Part shown: positions 44,633-54,353 of the stretch, piece by piece
Layout of the letters: the number at the start of each line of letters is the position of its first letter
How positions within the stretch are numbered: the stretch's first letter is position 1
DNA from: Burkholderiaceae bacterium
GTDB taxonomy: Bacteria > Pseudomonadota > Gammaproteobacteria > Burkholderiales > Burkholderiaceae_F
NCBI GenBank assembly: GCA_022843955.1
Contig: JALHMQ010000009.1
Coordinates: 106,928 to 170,927 of the forward strand
DNA: 64,000 nucleotides
Direction of reading: 5' to 3'
Notes under the pieces: generated by a model
Told to the model about the DNA's origin: nothing
Seen by the model: only the letters and a program-made list of their open reading frames with translations
The model's database searches: none
Translations under genes and position numbers: made by a program

Positions 44633-47600
44633 TTGTCGGCTGGCACGATCTGCGTGATGTCTTCCATGACGTCACCTTGGAGCGCGGCCTGGACTACGCG
44701 CGGCGCGGCCGTGTTCGCAATGCGCGCCTGACCGAGTTGCCCGACGACGCCGTGCGCATCGAAGCCGAGGTGCGCGGCAGCGCGTTCTCCACCTATCAGA
44801 CGGCGGTTACGGTCGGCACCTCCGGCGCCGCAGGGCCGCCGATCGAGTGCGTTTGCACGTGCCCGGTCGGCTACAACTGCAAGCACGGTGCTGCCACGCT
44901 GATCGAGTTCTACAAGCTCGAGCCGGTGAGCGCCGTATCGACCAGCGCGAAAGGAGACAGCGTCGAATCCTTGACGGCCTTGTGGTCAGCACCGGCCGCC
45001 TCGGGCTCACCGACCGCCGTGCGTTCCGCAGGTCCGGCGCCTCCGCTCGTGCACGCCACTTGGCTGGCACAGCTGCGCGCATTGAGCAGTGAAGCGCCGA
45101 CCGCACCGCGCACCCAGCGCATGGTGTATGTGATCGGTATCGAGCCCTATCGCAGGCACCCACTCGTGACGCTGCTGTACGGCAACGTGCGCAAGGATGG
45201 CAGCCTGGCGCGCCTCAAGCCTGCCAACGCGAGCCTGTTCGACCTCCTGCGCAACCAGCCGCGCTACCTGGGGGATGCGGACGTCCCGCTGGTACTCGCG
45301 CTGGCCCTGGCCAGCGCGCCCGGCAGCCCGGGCGGGCATGTACTAGAACGCGACGGCGCACTGCTGAGCCGGCTGGTCGACGAGGGCGAGGCGATGGTCA
45401 ATGAGCCCGCCGGCCAAACGCTGCGACCGCTGCGCCGGGGACAAGCACGCTCGGCAAGTGGCCGCTGGCACCCCGACGCCCGGGGACGCCAGCGGTTCAT
45501 GCTGGCCGTCGATCCCCCGGCCGACGTGGTCGCACTCGACGGACTGTGGTTCCTGGACGCGGGGCGGGGCGAGTTGGGTGAGATCAACGCAGACCTCGAT
45601 GCACAACTGGCGCAGGTGCTGCTGCACGCACCGCCGATCGACACCACCGAGGTGACCCGCGTAGCCGAGGAGATGAGCACCGCGCTCGCCTCGCTGCCGG
45701 TCGGGGTTCGCCGGCCGCCCCTGCCAACCCCACTCGCCGTGAGCGAACTGCGCGCGCCCGGCGTAGTTCATCTACGGCTAGCCAACGCCAAGGTCTCGGG
45801 GGCGGTGCGCTTCGCGATACCCCAGACGAACGGGGTAACAGCCTTCATGCACGTTCGTTACGGCAGCCTGCCTGTGCACCTGCGCGACCACGGCGGCGCC
45901 CGCTTGCACGACGGTACGCTGGTGACGCCGACGCTCGACACAAAGCTGCACGAGAAGTCTCTGCACCGCCTGCTTTCGGCCGGCTTCATGCCGATGCCAG
46001 GTCACCCCGACCAGCACTCGCACGAAAGCGGCTTCTTCCTCGATGAGTCGCTGGCGCTCGATCTGATGCACGAATCGATACCGCGCTGGCGCAAGGCAGG
46101 ATGGTCGATCGAGATCGACCCCGACTTCGCATGGCAGGTGGTGCAGCCGCAGGCGTTCTTCATGAACGTGGAACCGCAGTCGGATCAGCGCTGGTTCGAT
46201 CTCGAGCTGGGCGTCGAGGTCGACGGCCAACGCGTCTCGCTGATTCCTATCGTGGCGAAGCTGCTTGCCAGCCGCCAGTTGGCAGACTGGTTGAATGAAG
46301 CAGATGACCCGACGGCTTCCGAGCGAACCGTTCATGTCCGCGTTGACGCCCAACGTCTGATCCGCCTGCCAATGGCGCGGGTACGCAGCATCGTCCAAAC
46401 CCTGGTGGAACTGCACGGCGCCAACAACGAAGGTGGAAGCGACAGGCTGCGGCTGGCCCGCACCGATGCGGCACGCCTGCTTGATCTGTCCCGCGCGGGC
46501 TACGACTGGCGTGGGGCGCCGGCTTTGCGGCAACTGGGCGAGCTGTTGACGAACTTCAGCGGCATCGAGGAGGTCGCCACCCCGTCCGGACTGCACGCCG
46601 ATCTGCGACCATACCAGCGCGCCGGCGTGGCCTGGCTGCAGTTCCTGCGCCGCCACGCGCTGGCCGGCATCCTGGCCGACGACATGGGGCTGGGCAAGAC
46701 GGTGCAGGCGATCGCGCACGTTCTTGTCGAGCACGAGGCGGGTCGCCTGCAGCAGCCGGCGCTGGTGGTCGCACCCACCTCGGTCGTGCCCAACTGGCAG
46801 CACGAGCTGGCACGGTTTGCACCGTCGCTGCGGACGCTGGTGCTGCATGGCGCGGGACGCCACGGGGCGTTTGCCGACATCGCCACGCACAATGTTGTGC
46901 TGACCAGCTATCCACTGCTGCCGCGCGACATCGAGGAACTCGTCAAGCACGAGTTCCATCTTGCCATCTTCGACGAGGCGCAGAACCTCAAGAACCCCCG
47001 AACGCGCGCGGCCGAGTCCGCCGGCCGCCTGCGCGCAGCGAGCCGTATTGCCCTGTCCGGGACACCGCTGGAAAACAACCTGGCCGAGTTGTGGTCGCAG
47101 TTCAACTTGCTGCTGCCGGGCTTTCTGGGCGACAGCCGTCGCTTTGCGCAACTGTATCGAACGCCAATCGAAAAGCGCGGCAATCACCTGCGCCGTGCCC
47201 ATCTGGCGCGGCGGATCAAGCCGTTCATCCTGCGCCGTACCAAGGACATGGTGGCGCGCGAGTTGCCGCCGAAAACCGAGATCGAACACGCGATCGAACT
47301 CGCCGGCAGCCAGCGCGACCTGTACGAGACCATCCGGGCCAGCATGGCGCAGCGCGTGCGTGAAGCGCTGCAGCAGCGCGGACTGGCGCGCAGCCACATC
47401 GTGGTGCTCGATGCGCTGCTCAAGCTGCGCCAGGTCTGTTGCGATCCCCGCCTGGTAGCGAGTCCGGCGGCGCGCAAGACAAAGGAGTCGGCCAAACTCG
47501 ATCGGCTGGCCGAACTGCTGCCGGAACTGGTTTCCGAAGGCCGGCGCGTGCTGCTGTTTTCGCAGTTCACCTCGATGCTGACCTTGATCGAGCAGCGCCT

Positions 47601-48003
47601 GGTCGCGCTAGGTATCGAGTACGTGACGCTGACCGGCGAGACCAAGGACCGCAGGACACCCGTGACCCGCTTCCAGGCGGGCGAGGTGCCGCTGTTTCTC
47701 ATCAGCCTGAAGGCAGGAGGGACTGGACTGAACCTCACGGCAGCCGACACGGTGATCCACTATGACCCGTGGTGGAACCCGGCAGTGGAAGACCAGGCGA
47801 CCGATCGCGCGCATCGAATCGGCCAAGGCAAGCCGGTCTTCGTGCATCGGCTGATCGCCGCCGGCACGGTGGAAGAGCGCATCCGCGGGCTGCAGGCACG
47901 CAAGGCCGACCTTGCGCGCGGCATCCTCGATGAAGACGCCGCGGTCGCCAAGGTCCTGACGGCGCAAGACCTGCAGGCGTTGTTCGAGCCACTGTCCGGC
48001 TGA
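44629..48003 (+). CDS. SWIM zinc finger and SNF2-family helicase/ATPase
   Basis: A 1124-residue protein. Near the N-terminus a SWIM finger reads C76-T-C78, then C83-K-H85, for zinc. After a large middle region the SNF2 ATPase begins: Walker A GLGKT (Lys690), a DEAQ box (Asp782) and SGTPLENNLAELWS. The second lobe has LLFSQFTSMLTLIEQRL and ATDRAHRIGQ (arginine finger). It belongs to the bacterial DISARM-unrelated RapA/HepA-like SNF2 group, with SWIM proteins of unknown role, likely acting on nucleic acid-protein complexes. Its start overlaps rfaE2, so it is co-expressed with LPS genes, an odd pairing. Confidence 0.9.
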   Translation: MIVGWHDLRDVFHDVTLERGLDYARRGRVRNARLTELPDDAVRIEAEVRGSAFSTYQTAVTVGTSGAAGPPIECVCTCPVGYNCKHGAATLIEFYKLEPVSAVSTSAKGDSVESLTALWSAPAASGSPTAVRSAGPAPPLVHATWLAQLRALSSEAPTAPRTQRMVYVIGIEPYRRHPLVTLLYGNVRKDGSLARLKPANASLFDLLRNQPRYLGDADVPLVLALALASAPGSPGGHVLERDGALLSRLVDEGEAMVNEPAGQTLRPLRRGQARSASGRWHPDARGRQRFMLAVDPPADVVALDGLWFLDAGRGELGEINADLDAQLAQVLLHAPPIDTTEVTRVAEEMSTALASLPVGVRRPPLPTPLAVSELRAPGVVHLRLANAKVSGAVRFAIPQTNGVTAFMHVRYGSLPVHLRDHGGARLHDGTLVTPTLDTKLHEKSLHRLLSAGFMPMPGHPDQHSHESGFFLDESLALDLMHESIPRWRKAGWSIEIDPDFAWQVVQPQAFFMNVEPQSDQRWFDLELGVEVDGQRVSLIPIVAKLLASRQLADWLNEADDPTASERTVHVRVDAQRLIRLPMARVRSIVQTLVELHGANNEGGSDRLRLARTDAARLLDLSRAGYDWRGAPALRQLGELLTNFSGIEEVATPSGLHADLRPYQRAGVAWLQFLRRHALAGILADDMGLGKTVQAIAHVLVEHEAGRLQQPALVVAPTSVVPNWQHELARFAPSLRTLVLHGAGRHGAFADIATHNVVLTSYPLLPRDIEELVKHEFHLAIFDEAQNLKNPRTRAAESAGRLRAASRIALSGTPLENNLAELWSQFNLLLPGFLGDSRRFAQLYRTPIEKRGNHLRRAHLARRIKPFILRRTKDMVARELPPKTEIEHAIELAGSQRDLYETIRASMAQRVREALQQRGLARSHIVVLDALLKLRQVCCDPRLVASPAARKTKESAKLDRLAELLPELVSEGRRVLLFSQFTSMLTLIEQRLVALGIEYVTLTGETKDRRTPVTRFQAGEVPLFLISLKAGGTGLNLTAADTVIHYDPWWNPAVEDQATDRAHRIGQGKPVFVHRLIAAGTVEERIRGLQARKADLARGILDEDAAVAKVLTAQDLQALFEPLSG

Positions 48004-48238
48004 AACCCTGCCATGCGGACGAACGCTTTGCGACACGGCGAACGATTCGTAGCGGCGAACACCAGATCAGGCTGGGACAGAGTCTGCCGGGTCTGCTATG
48101 ACGCATTCGACCGCGCCGTCGCGCTTACTCGGCGCGCGCTAGGCCATAATCTCATCCTCCTTGGGCCGTTTCACCGGCCACCCCACGTGCCTTGCCTCCG
48201 CCGTGATAACCGCTGCTTCCGCGACTGCCGCTGACGCC

Positions 48239-49249
48239 TTGTACGCCGCGATGCGCGACGTGCCTCGCCGCTGGCTCGTCACCGGCGCGGCGGGTTTTAT
48301 CGGCTCCCACCTGGCCGAAACGCTGCTTGCGCTCGGGCAGGATGTGGTGGGGATCGACAACTTCGCCACCGGGCACCGGCGCAACCTCGATGAGGTGCGT
48401 GGCATCGTGGGTAACGAGGCTTGGGCGCGCTTCACCTTCATCGAGGGTGACATCGTCGACCTGGCTACCTGTCGTCGCGCCTGCGAAGGCGCCTCGTTCG
48501 TGCTGCACCAGGCGGCGCTGGGCTCCGTGCCGCGCTCGCTGAAAGACCCGCTGGCGACCCATGCCGCCAATGCCACCGGCTTCCTGAACATGCTGGTAGC
48601 CGCCCGTGATGCCGGGGCGCAGCGCTTCGTCTATGCCGCCTCCAGTTCCACCTACGGCGACCATCCAGCGCTGCCCAAGGTGGAGGAGAACATCGGCCGA
48701 CCGTTGTCACCCTATGCAGTGACCAAGTACGTCAACGAGCTGTATGCCGATGTCTTCGCGCGCAGCTACGGACTGCACAGCGTGGGACTGCGCTACTTCA
48801 ACGTATTCGGGGCGCGCCAGGACCCTGACGGCCCGTATGCCGCGGTGATTCCGCTGTGGGTGCGCAACATGCTCCGTGGCGAGGCCTGCGTGATCAATGG
48901 CGACGGCGAGACCTCGCGCGACTTCTGTTATGTGGCGAACGCCGTGCAGGCCAACCTGCTCGCTGCGCTGACCGCGTCGGACGACGCGCTCGATCAGGTC
49001 TACAACGTGGCCGTGGGTGACCGCACCACGCTCAACGAGCTGCATGCGCTGATCGGCGCGATGGTGCGGCAGTCGCGGCCGGACTGCGCGATCGCCGCGG
49101 CCCAGCACCGTGAGTTCCGCCCAGGCGACGTGCGTCACTCGCAGGCAGACATCGGCAAGGCGCGCCGCCTGCTTGCGTACGCGCCGACCCACGACGTACG
49201 CGCCGGTCTGCAGGAAGCCATCGGCTGGTACGTCGGCCGCTTCTCCTAG
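48239..49249 (+). CDS. UDP-HexNAc C4-epimerase, WbpP/TviC-like
   Basis: An extended SDR of about 336 residues with the WbpP pattern: [73 protein letters not shown] and [19 protein letters not shown] (Tyr/Lys). WbpP interconverts UDP-GlcNAc and UDP-GalNAc. The start is uncertain: a TTG at 48239 fits the LYAAMR stretch seen in relatives, an ATG lies at 48251, and a longer frame opens at 48161. It precedes the WecA-type gene and could supply the HexNAc donor. The 235-bp gap before it includes a weak CATAAT near 48143. Confidence 0.88.
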   Translation: MYAAMRDVPRRWLVTGAAGFIGSHLAETLLALGQDVVGIDNFATGHRRNLDEVRGIVGNEAWARFTFIEGDIVDLATCRRACEGASFVLHQAALGSVPRSLKDPLATHAANATGFLNMLVAARDAGAQRFVYAASSSTYGDHPALPKVEENIGRPLSPYAVTKYVNELYADVFARSYGLHSVGLRYFNVFGARQDPDGPYAAVIPLWVRNMLRGEACVINGDGETSRDFCYVANAVQANLLAALTASDDALDQVYNVAVGDRTTLNELHALIGAMVRQSRPDCAIAAAQHREFRPGDVRHSQADIGKARRLLAYAPTHDVRAGLQEAIGWYVGRFS

Positions 49250-49441
49250 GGCGGACGGCCGTGCGATGAAGGCGCGGCTGCGGCCACGCCGCTGATATTG
49301 CGGCTCTGGCATCGGAGCCAGCACGCACCACACCAGGTGCTGCGGCCGTCACGCGGCATAATCGCTCGCCCTTGCCGGCTGCCACTCAAGCCGCCTTCTA
49401 CTCAACCTCACGCGCGGCCTGCATCGCCAGGCAGCTTCTCC

Positions 49442-50506
49442 GTGACCTACCTTGCACAACCCCTGCTGGCCGCCTTTCTCACCGCGCTGCTGATCGTCTG
49501 GCTGCGTCGGCCGGCGTTGCGCATCGGTCTCGTCGACCACCCCGGCGGTCGCAAGCGACATGGCGACACCGTGCCACTGACCGGCGGACTGGCGATCGTC
49601 GTCGCCGCAGGAATGACCATCGCGATGTCGGCGCACAAGATGGGCGACTACCAGGTGCTCGCCGTGGCTGCGCTGCTGCTCACCGCCATCGGCGTGCTGG
49701 ATGACATCGGCGAAGTCTCGCCGCGCACGAAGCTCGGTGCGCAGGTCGTCGCCGCGGTGCTGATGACCTCCTGGGGCAATCACTTCCTGACAGACCTCGG
49801 CGACATCCTGGCGCGCGGGCCGATCGAACTGAACAACTGGGCGATTCCGCTCACGGTGTTCGCCACCGTGGCCGTGATCAACGGCATCAACATGTTCGAC
49901 GGCCTCGATGGCCTGGCCGGCGGCCTGGTGTTCGCCATGCTCGGCTTCTTCAGCTTCTTCGCTTGGCACCTGCCCGATCCGAACGCGCTGAAGCTGCTGC
50001 TGGTGCTGATGGGCGCGGTGGGTGGATTCCTGATCTTCAACGCGCCGCACCCGTGGCGCGGGCGCCGTCGGGTGTTCATGGGCGACGCCGGCAGCCTCGT
50101 GCTCGGCTTCGTCATCGCCTGGTTCACGATCGACCTCACCCACCGGAGTGATGCCGCACTGCTCACGGTGCCGCCCGTGGTCATGCTGTGGGTGACGGGC
50201 GTGGTGCTGTTCGACGTGTTCACGGTCACCGTGCGTCGTGTGTTGCGCCGTCGCGACCCGGCTGCGCCCGACCGCGCCCATCTGCATCACCTGATCCAGC
50301 GGCGCGGCTATGGCCCGGCGCAGACCGTGGCGATGATCGTCGGCGCCAATGTCGCGCTGGGTGCGATCGGCACCGCGGGGTGGCTGGCCGGCGTGCCCGA
50401 GCCGGTGCTGTTCGGCGGTTTCGTCGTGCTAGGTTGTGTGTACGTGGCGACGTTCCTCTACCCCGCGCGCTTCCTGCGGATCCGCCAACGACGCAACGCC
50501 TCCTGA
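49442..50506 (+). CDS. wecA: Undecaprenyl-phosphate HexNAc-1-phosphate transferase (WecA-type)
   Basis: A polytopic MraY/WecA enzyme of about 354 residues. It has RKRHGDTVPLTGGLAI, IGVLDDIGEVSPRTK with the Asp-Asp motif, and NGINMFDGLDGLAGGL, and FMGDAGSLVLGF of the family. It starts O-antigen or enterobacterial-common-antigen-like glycans by loading UDP-GlcNAc or UDP-GalNAc onto undecaprenyl phosphate. I use the GTG at 49442 (VTYLAQ) because the longer frame is non-coding in character. With the PglC-like gene it gives two starter enzymes in the window. Confidence 0.93.
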   Translation: MTYLAQPLLAAFLTALLIVWLRRPALRIGLVDHPGGRKRHGDTVPLTGGLAIVVAAGMTIAMSAHKMGDYQVLAVAALLLTAIGVLDDIGEVSPRTKLGAQVVAAVLMTSWGNHFLTDLGDILARGPIELNNWAIPLTVFATVAVINGINMFDGLDGLAGGLVFAMLGFFSFFAWHLPDPNALKLLLVLMGAVGGFLIFNAPHPWRGRRRVFMGDAGSLVLGFVIAWFTIDLTHRSDAALLTVPPVVMLWVTGVVLFDVFTVTVRRVLRRRDPAAPDRAHLHHLIQRRGYGPAQTVAMIVGANVALGAIGTAGWLAGVPEPVLFGGFVVLGCVYVATFLYPARFLRIRQRRNAS

Positions 50507-50585
50507 TCCCGCGGCCGAGACGTCGGGTCCTGTCAGCGGGATCCGGCGCCATCGCGTTGCATCCGAATCCCACTCCGGCATCGCC

Positions 50586-51374
50586 ATGACCCCCTTCCGC
50601 TCGCTGCTCGCCGCTCTTGCGCTTGCCCCCCTGGCCACCAGCGTCGGCGCCAATTCGTTCAACGCCACCTACATGGTGCGGATGTCGGTCGATGCCGCCA
50701 AGGCAGCGCCGCAGTCAGCGCGCGATCGGGCGATGATCGAGGGCGCAAGCATGCTGGGCTCGTTCGAGGTCGGCACCATCGTCGACAGCGGTTCGCACGC
50801 CAAGGGCGTGTTCCGGTTGCAAAGCAAGGGCACCGGATCGCGCGCGCTCAAGACCATCATCCCTGACGATCGGCTCGAACTGGCGCGCTCGAGCGAAGGA
50901 CAAGTCCGTCAGGGCAACCTGGCGACGCTGCGCTTTTCCGACAAGCGGGGCAGTTCCGCGCTGCTCACCTACAGCGCCGACCTCGACAAGAAGCGCTATG
51001 AGATGCGCCGCGCCGGCCAGGTGACGGAGACCGGCGCGCTGAAGTACGCCACCGTCGATATCGCGTCCCTGCCCTACCTGTTCCTCGGCCGCGCCGCGCC
51101 GACCGCGGCGTTCTCCGTCGCCTACACCGACGCCAAATCAGTGCATCTGGCCGGTTTCCGGGTCACGCGCGAAACGCTTGAGGTCGCCGGCAGCAACGTC
51201 GCCGTGACGCGACTGACGAGTGCGCCGCGCACCGCCAAGGACCCGCAGATCGACATCTGGCTGCGCAATGAAGACAGCTTTCCGCTGCGCGTGCGCGTCG
51301 GCCTGAGCGCGCAATGGGGCGCGGTGGCCGATCAACTGATCCGATCCCTGCCGCCGATCTTCAAGCCAAGCTGA
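50586..51374 (+). CDS. Periplasmic DUF3108 protein
   Basis: A 262-residue protein with a cleavable signal (LLAALALAPLATSVGA, residues 6-21) and a beta-rich domain with the DUF3108 pattern: FNATYMVRM, FRLQSKGTGSRAL, YSADLDKKRYEM and WLRNEDSFPLRVRV near the end. Members occur in proteobacteria and are of unknown role; an outer membrane or lipid-related function is often guessed. It follows wecA by 79 bp and its stop begins the repeat before apaH. Confidence 0.8.
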   Translation: MTPFRSLLAALALAPLATSVGANSFNATYMVRMSVDAAKAAPQSARDRAMIEGASMLGSFEVGTIVDSGSHAKGVFRLQSKGTGSRALKTIIPDDRLELARSSEGQVRQGNLATLRFSDKRGSSALLTYSADLDKKRYEMRRAGQVTETGALKYATVDIASLPYLFLGRAAPTAAFSVAYTDAKSVHLAGFRVTRETLEVAGSNVAVTRLTSAPRTAKDPQIDIWLRNEDSFPLRVRVGLSAQWGAVADQLIRSLPPIFKPS

Positions 51375-51433
51375 GTCGCGCCGTGGGTCGCGCAGTCAGT
51401 CGCGCCGCAAGTCACGACGCAAGTCGCGCGATG
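51374..51433 (+). repeat. Five degenerate 12-bp tandem repeats across the apaH start
   Basis: The unit AGTCGCGCCGCA recurs head to tail five times with changes (from 51374, 51386, 51398, 51410, 51422), the last running into the apaH ATG at 51431. In the apaH frame it codes for SRAV-GRAV-SRAA-SHDA-SRAM. Confidence 0.75.
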
Positions 51434-52243
51434 TGGGCGATCGGCGATCTGCAGGGCTGCCTCGACCCGCTCGTCGCGCTGCTGGCGCGGCTGCCGCCGG
51501 ATGCGCGGCTGGTGTTCATCGGCGATCTGGTCAACCGCGGACCGCAGTCGCTGGCCTGCCTGCGCTTCGTCCGCGATCTGGTTGAAAAAGGGCGCGCCGT
51601 CGCCCTGCTCGGCAACCATGACCTGCACCTGCTCGCCGTCGCTTACGGTATCCGCGGCCTGCACGACGACGACACGCTGCAGGAGATCCTCGACGCCCCT
51701 GATCGCGATGAACTGCTCGACTGGCTTCGCACCTGCCCGCTCGCCCACCACGAGGCCGGCGCGCTGTTCTTGCATGCCGGCGTCCTGCCTGAGTGGACTC
51801 TGGCGCAGACGCTGAGATTGGCTGGCGAGGTCGAACAGCACTTGCGCGGCGACGATGTCTCGGACTTCCTGTCGACGATGTATGGCAACCAGCCGGCGCG
51901 GTGGGACGATCGCCTGCAGGGGGCAGACCGCCGGCGGTGCGTGATCAATGCGCTGACGCGCCTGCGCTTCGTGCGCGCCGATGGCTCGATGGACCTGAAA
52001 CGCAAGGAAGGTCCGCCGGCGACGGCGGGCGACGGCGATGACCTGCCGTGGTTCGACCACCCGCAGCGCGCCACGCGCGACGACGTGATCGTGTTTGGTC
52101 ACTGGTCCGCGCTCGGCTTTCTCGACCGGCCGGATGTGATCTGCCTGGACTCGGGCTGCGTCTGGGGACGCGAACTGACGGCGCTGCACTGGCCGCAACG
52201 GACGGTGGTTCGGGTGCCGTGCAGGAACTGTCACACCGGCTAG
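51431..52243 (+). CDS. apaH: Symmetrical bis(5'-nucleosyl)-tetraphosphatase
   Basis: A 270-residue metallophosphatase. It has WAIGDLQGCLDPL, FIGDLVNRGP, LLGNHDLHLLAVAYGI (metal-binding His), and FGHWSALGF near the C-terminus, the ApaH set. It hydrolyses diadenosine tetraphosphate to ADP. The ATG at 51431 starts at the first family residue. It converges on plsC, overlapping it by 4 bp. Confidence 0.95.
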   Translation: MWAIGDLQGCLDPLVALLARLPPDARLVFIGDLVNRGPQSLACLRFVRDLVEKGRAVALLGNHDLHLLAVAYGIRGLHDDDTLQEILDAPDRDELLDWLRTCPLAHHEAGALFLHAGVLPEWTLAQTLRLAGEVEQHLRGDDVSDFLSTMYGNQPARWDDRLQGADRRRCVINALTRLRFVRADGSMDLKRKEGPPATAGDGDDLPWFDHPQRATRDDVIVFGHWSALGFLDRPDVICLDSGCVWGRELTALHWPQRTVVRVPCRNCHTG

Positions 52244-53055
52244 GCGTTGGCGCTCGCCGCCGGTTGCTCCAGCGGCACCTGTGCACTCGCCGCGACGCCC
52301 AGATGTCGACCGATCGCCGTGTGCGCCGCCTGAGCGATGAGATGCCGGGTGGGGTGCTCGGCGGTGGACAGCGGTTCCAGGAACGCCACCTCGATCTGCA
52401 GCCCGCCGGCGCTGACGATGTTCCACATCGACGTCACCAGCGTCATGTCGCCGATGAAGGCTGCGGCGGTGCTCGGCGAGCCGCGCTGCGTGTAGCGCAG
52501 CGCCACCGGCCACGCGTCGCAACCGGACTCGATCGCCGGCGCGACGAGGTTGGAGTGGAATGGCAACAGCACGGCACCGTCTGTGGTCGTGCCCTCCGGA
52601 AACACCACCACCGACTCGCCGGCTTCCAGCAGTTCGCGCACGCGCTTGTTCAACGCGCTGACGGCGTGGCGCCGGCCGCGCTCGATGTACAGCGTGCCCG
52701 ACATCGTCACCAGGCTGCCCATCAGCGGCCAGCGGCCGATCTCGCTTTTGGCGACGAAGCGTGCCGGCAGGGCGGCTGCCACGCCGAAGATGTCGATCCA
52801 CGAGATGTGATTGATGAGCAGCAGCCGGCCGCGTTCACCGGCCCGCATGCCCGTCGCGGCAAGCTCGTCCGGCAGGTCACCCACCACCTTGACCCGTACG
52901 CCGCAGTTGAACATCAGCGCCCGCGACCAGCGCCGCATGATGCGATTGCGGCCCGCCGGCGTCCGCCAGGGAAACACCGACGCGGCGATCAGCAGCCCGA
53001 CCAGCAGCAGCACCAGCATGCCGATCAGGCGCAAGGGCGCCAGCACAAAACGCAT
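52240..53055 (-). CDS. plsC: 1-acyl-sn-glycerol-3-phosphate acyltransferase
   Basis: A 271-residue membrane acyltransferase. After an N-terminal membrane segment it has the HxxxxD motif (INHISWID, His83 and Asp88), and FPEGTTTDG as the second motif. It makes phosphatidic acid. In this order, apaH-plsC-pyrC'-pyrB, it is usual for Burkholderiales. The pyrC' stop lies 8 bp upstream. Confidence 0.93.
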   Translation of the reverse strand: MRFVLAPLRLIGMLVLLLVGLLIAASVFPWRTPAGRNRIMRRWSRALMFNCGVRVKVVGDLPDELAATGMRAGERGRLLLINHISWIDIFGVAAALPARFVAKSEIGRWPLMGSLVTMSGTLYIERGRRHAVSALNKRVRELLEAGESVVVFPEGTTTDGAVLLPFHSNLVAPAIESGCDAWPVALRYTQRGSPSTAAAFIGDMTLVTSMWNIVSAGGLQIEVAFLEPLSTAEHPTRHLIAQAAHTAIGRHLGVAASAQVPLEQPAASANA

Positions 53056-53063
53056 CGGGTCGA

Positions 53064-54353
53064 TCAGGCCGTGGCGAGCGCCAGTTTGTCGAATCGCACA
53101 TCGCCGCCAACGATGGTGCAGCGCGCGCGCCCTTCGAGCTCGTAGCCGGTGAACGGCGTGTTCTTGCCGCTGCTTACCAGCGTGGCCGGCTGTACGGTCC
53201 AGGCTGCCTGCGGATCAAAGATCACGATGTCGGCCTTGCCGCCCACCTGCAGACGGCCGGTGTCCTCACCGAGGACGCGCGCCGGATCGCTGGTCACCCG
53301 GCGCAGCGCCTGCAGCAGCGGCACCTTGGCATCGTGCGCCCACTTGAGCACCAGCGGCAGCAGTGTCTCCAGCGCCGTGGCGCCCGGCTCGGCTTCGCCG
53401 AAGGGCAGCAGCTTGTCATCGGCGCCCACCGGCGTGTGGTCCGAACAGATCGCATCGAGCGTGCCGTCGGCCAGCGCGGCGACGATGGCGTCGCGGTCGC
53501 GCTGCGACCGCAGCGGCGGATCGAGGCGAAAGTTGGCGTCGAAGAAGCCGATGTCCAGATCGATCAGGTGCACGTGATGCACGCCGACATCGGCAGTCAC
53601 CGGCAATCCTTCGCGCTTGGCGGCACGCACCAGGTCGATGCCGGCAGCGCTGGACAGCCGGCACAGATGCACGCGCGCTCCACTGGCCCGCTGCAGTTCG
53701 AAGATCGTGTGCAGCGCCACCGTCTCCGCCACCACCGGCACCGACGGCAGGCCGAGCCGCCCGGCCAGCGGACCCGATGCAGCCACGCCCGAGCCGGCAA
53801 GCGAGGCTTCGAGCGGCCGCAGCCACAGCGGCAGCTCGAAGGTCTTGGCGTACCGCATCACCTGCAACAGCACGGAGAAGTTCGGCGGCAGCGCACCGGT
53901 CTGCATGAAGGCGACGCAGCCGGTGTCGTGCAGCGTCTCGATCTCGGCCACGGCCTCGCCCTTCAACTGCGCGGTCAATGCGCCGAGCGGATACAGCCGC
54001 GCCCCCTGCGACTCGCGCGAGCGCTGGCGCAGCATGCGCACCAGGCCCGGCTCATCCAGCGGCGGGTCGGTGTCGGGCGGACACACCACGCCGGTGACGC
54101 CGCCGGCGAGCGCGGCGCGCATCTCGACCTTCAACGCACCTTCGGCGCCCGGCTCGCGCATGCGCGCGCACAAGTCCACCAGGCCCGGCGCCACCACCAG
54201 GCCTTTGGCCTCGATCGTGCGATCGGCCGCGAATCCCTCGGGCGCGCGACCGATGGCGACGATGCGGCTGCCGTCGACGAAGATGCCGGCCCGCTCGTCC
54301 AGACCGCTGGCCGGGTCGACGACACGGCCGTTGACTATGGCAAAGCGCGTCAT
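53064..54353 (-). CDS. Dihydroorotase-like protein, non-catalytic (pyrC')
   Basis: A 429-residue amidohydrolase-fold protein. The HxH metal motif of active dihydroorotases (DLHVHLREPG) reads DLCARMREPG, with Cys62 and Arg64 in place of the two histidines. Later C-terminal metal motifs are also changed (CSDHTP is kept). In Pseudomonas and Burkholderia such inactive proteins assemble with PyrB into a stable ATCase. Its ATG overlaps the pyrB stop (TGATG), which supports the partnership. It should not be counted as the dihydroorotase of this cell. Confidence 0.92.
   Translation of the reverse strand: MTRFAIVNGRVVDPASGLDERAGIFVDGSRIVAIGRAPEGFAADRTIEAKGLVVAPGLVDLCARMREPGAEGALKVEMRAALAGGVTGVVCPPDTDPPLDEPGLVRMLRQRSRESQGARLYPLGALTAQLKGEAVAEIETLHDTGCVAFMQTGALPPNFSVLLQVMRYAKTFELPLWLRPLEASLAGSGVAASGPLAGRLGLPSVPVVAETVALHTIFELQRASGARVHLCRLSSAAGIDLVRAAKREGLPVTADVGVHHVHLIDLDIGFFDANFRLDPPLRSQRDRDAIVAALADGTLDAICSDHTPVGADDKLLPFGEAEPGATALETLLPLVLKWAHDAKVPLLQALRRVTSDPARVLGEDTGRLQVGGKADIVIFDPQAAWTVQPATLVSSGKNTPFTGYELEGRARCTIVGGDVRFDKLALATA

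Noticed and set aside
45778..47397. A 539-codon reverse frame inside the SNF2-type gene
   Set aside because: It overlaps clear helicase motifs on the other strand and shows no family motif.
49350..49368. CATAAT before wecA as a promoter
   Set aside because: A fair -10 but no -35 at 16-18 bp; recorded only as a possibility.
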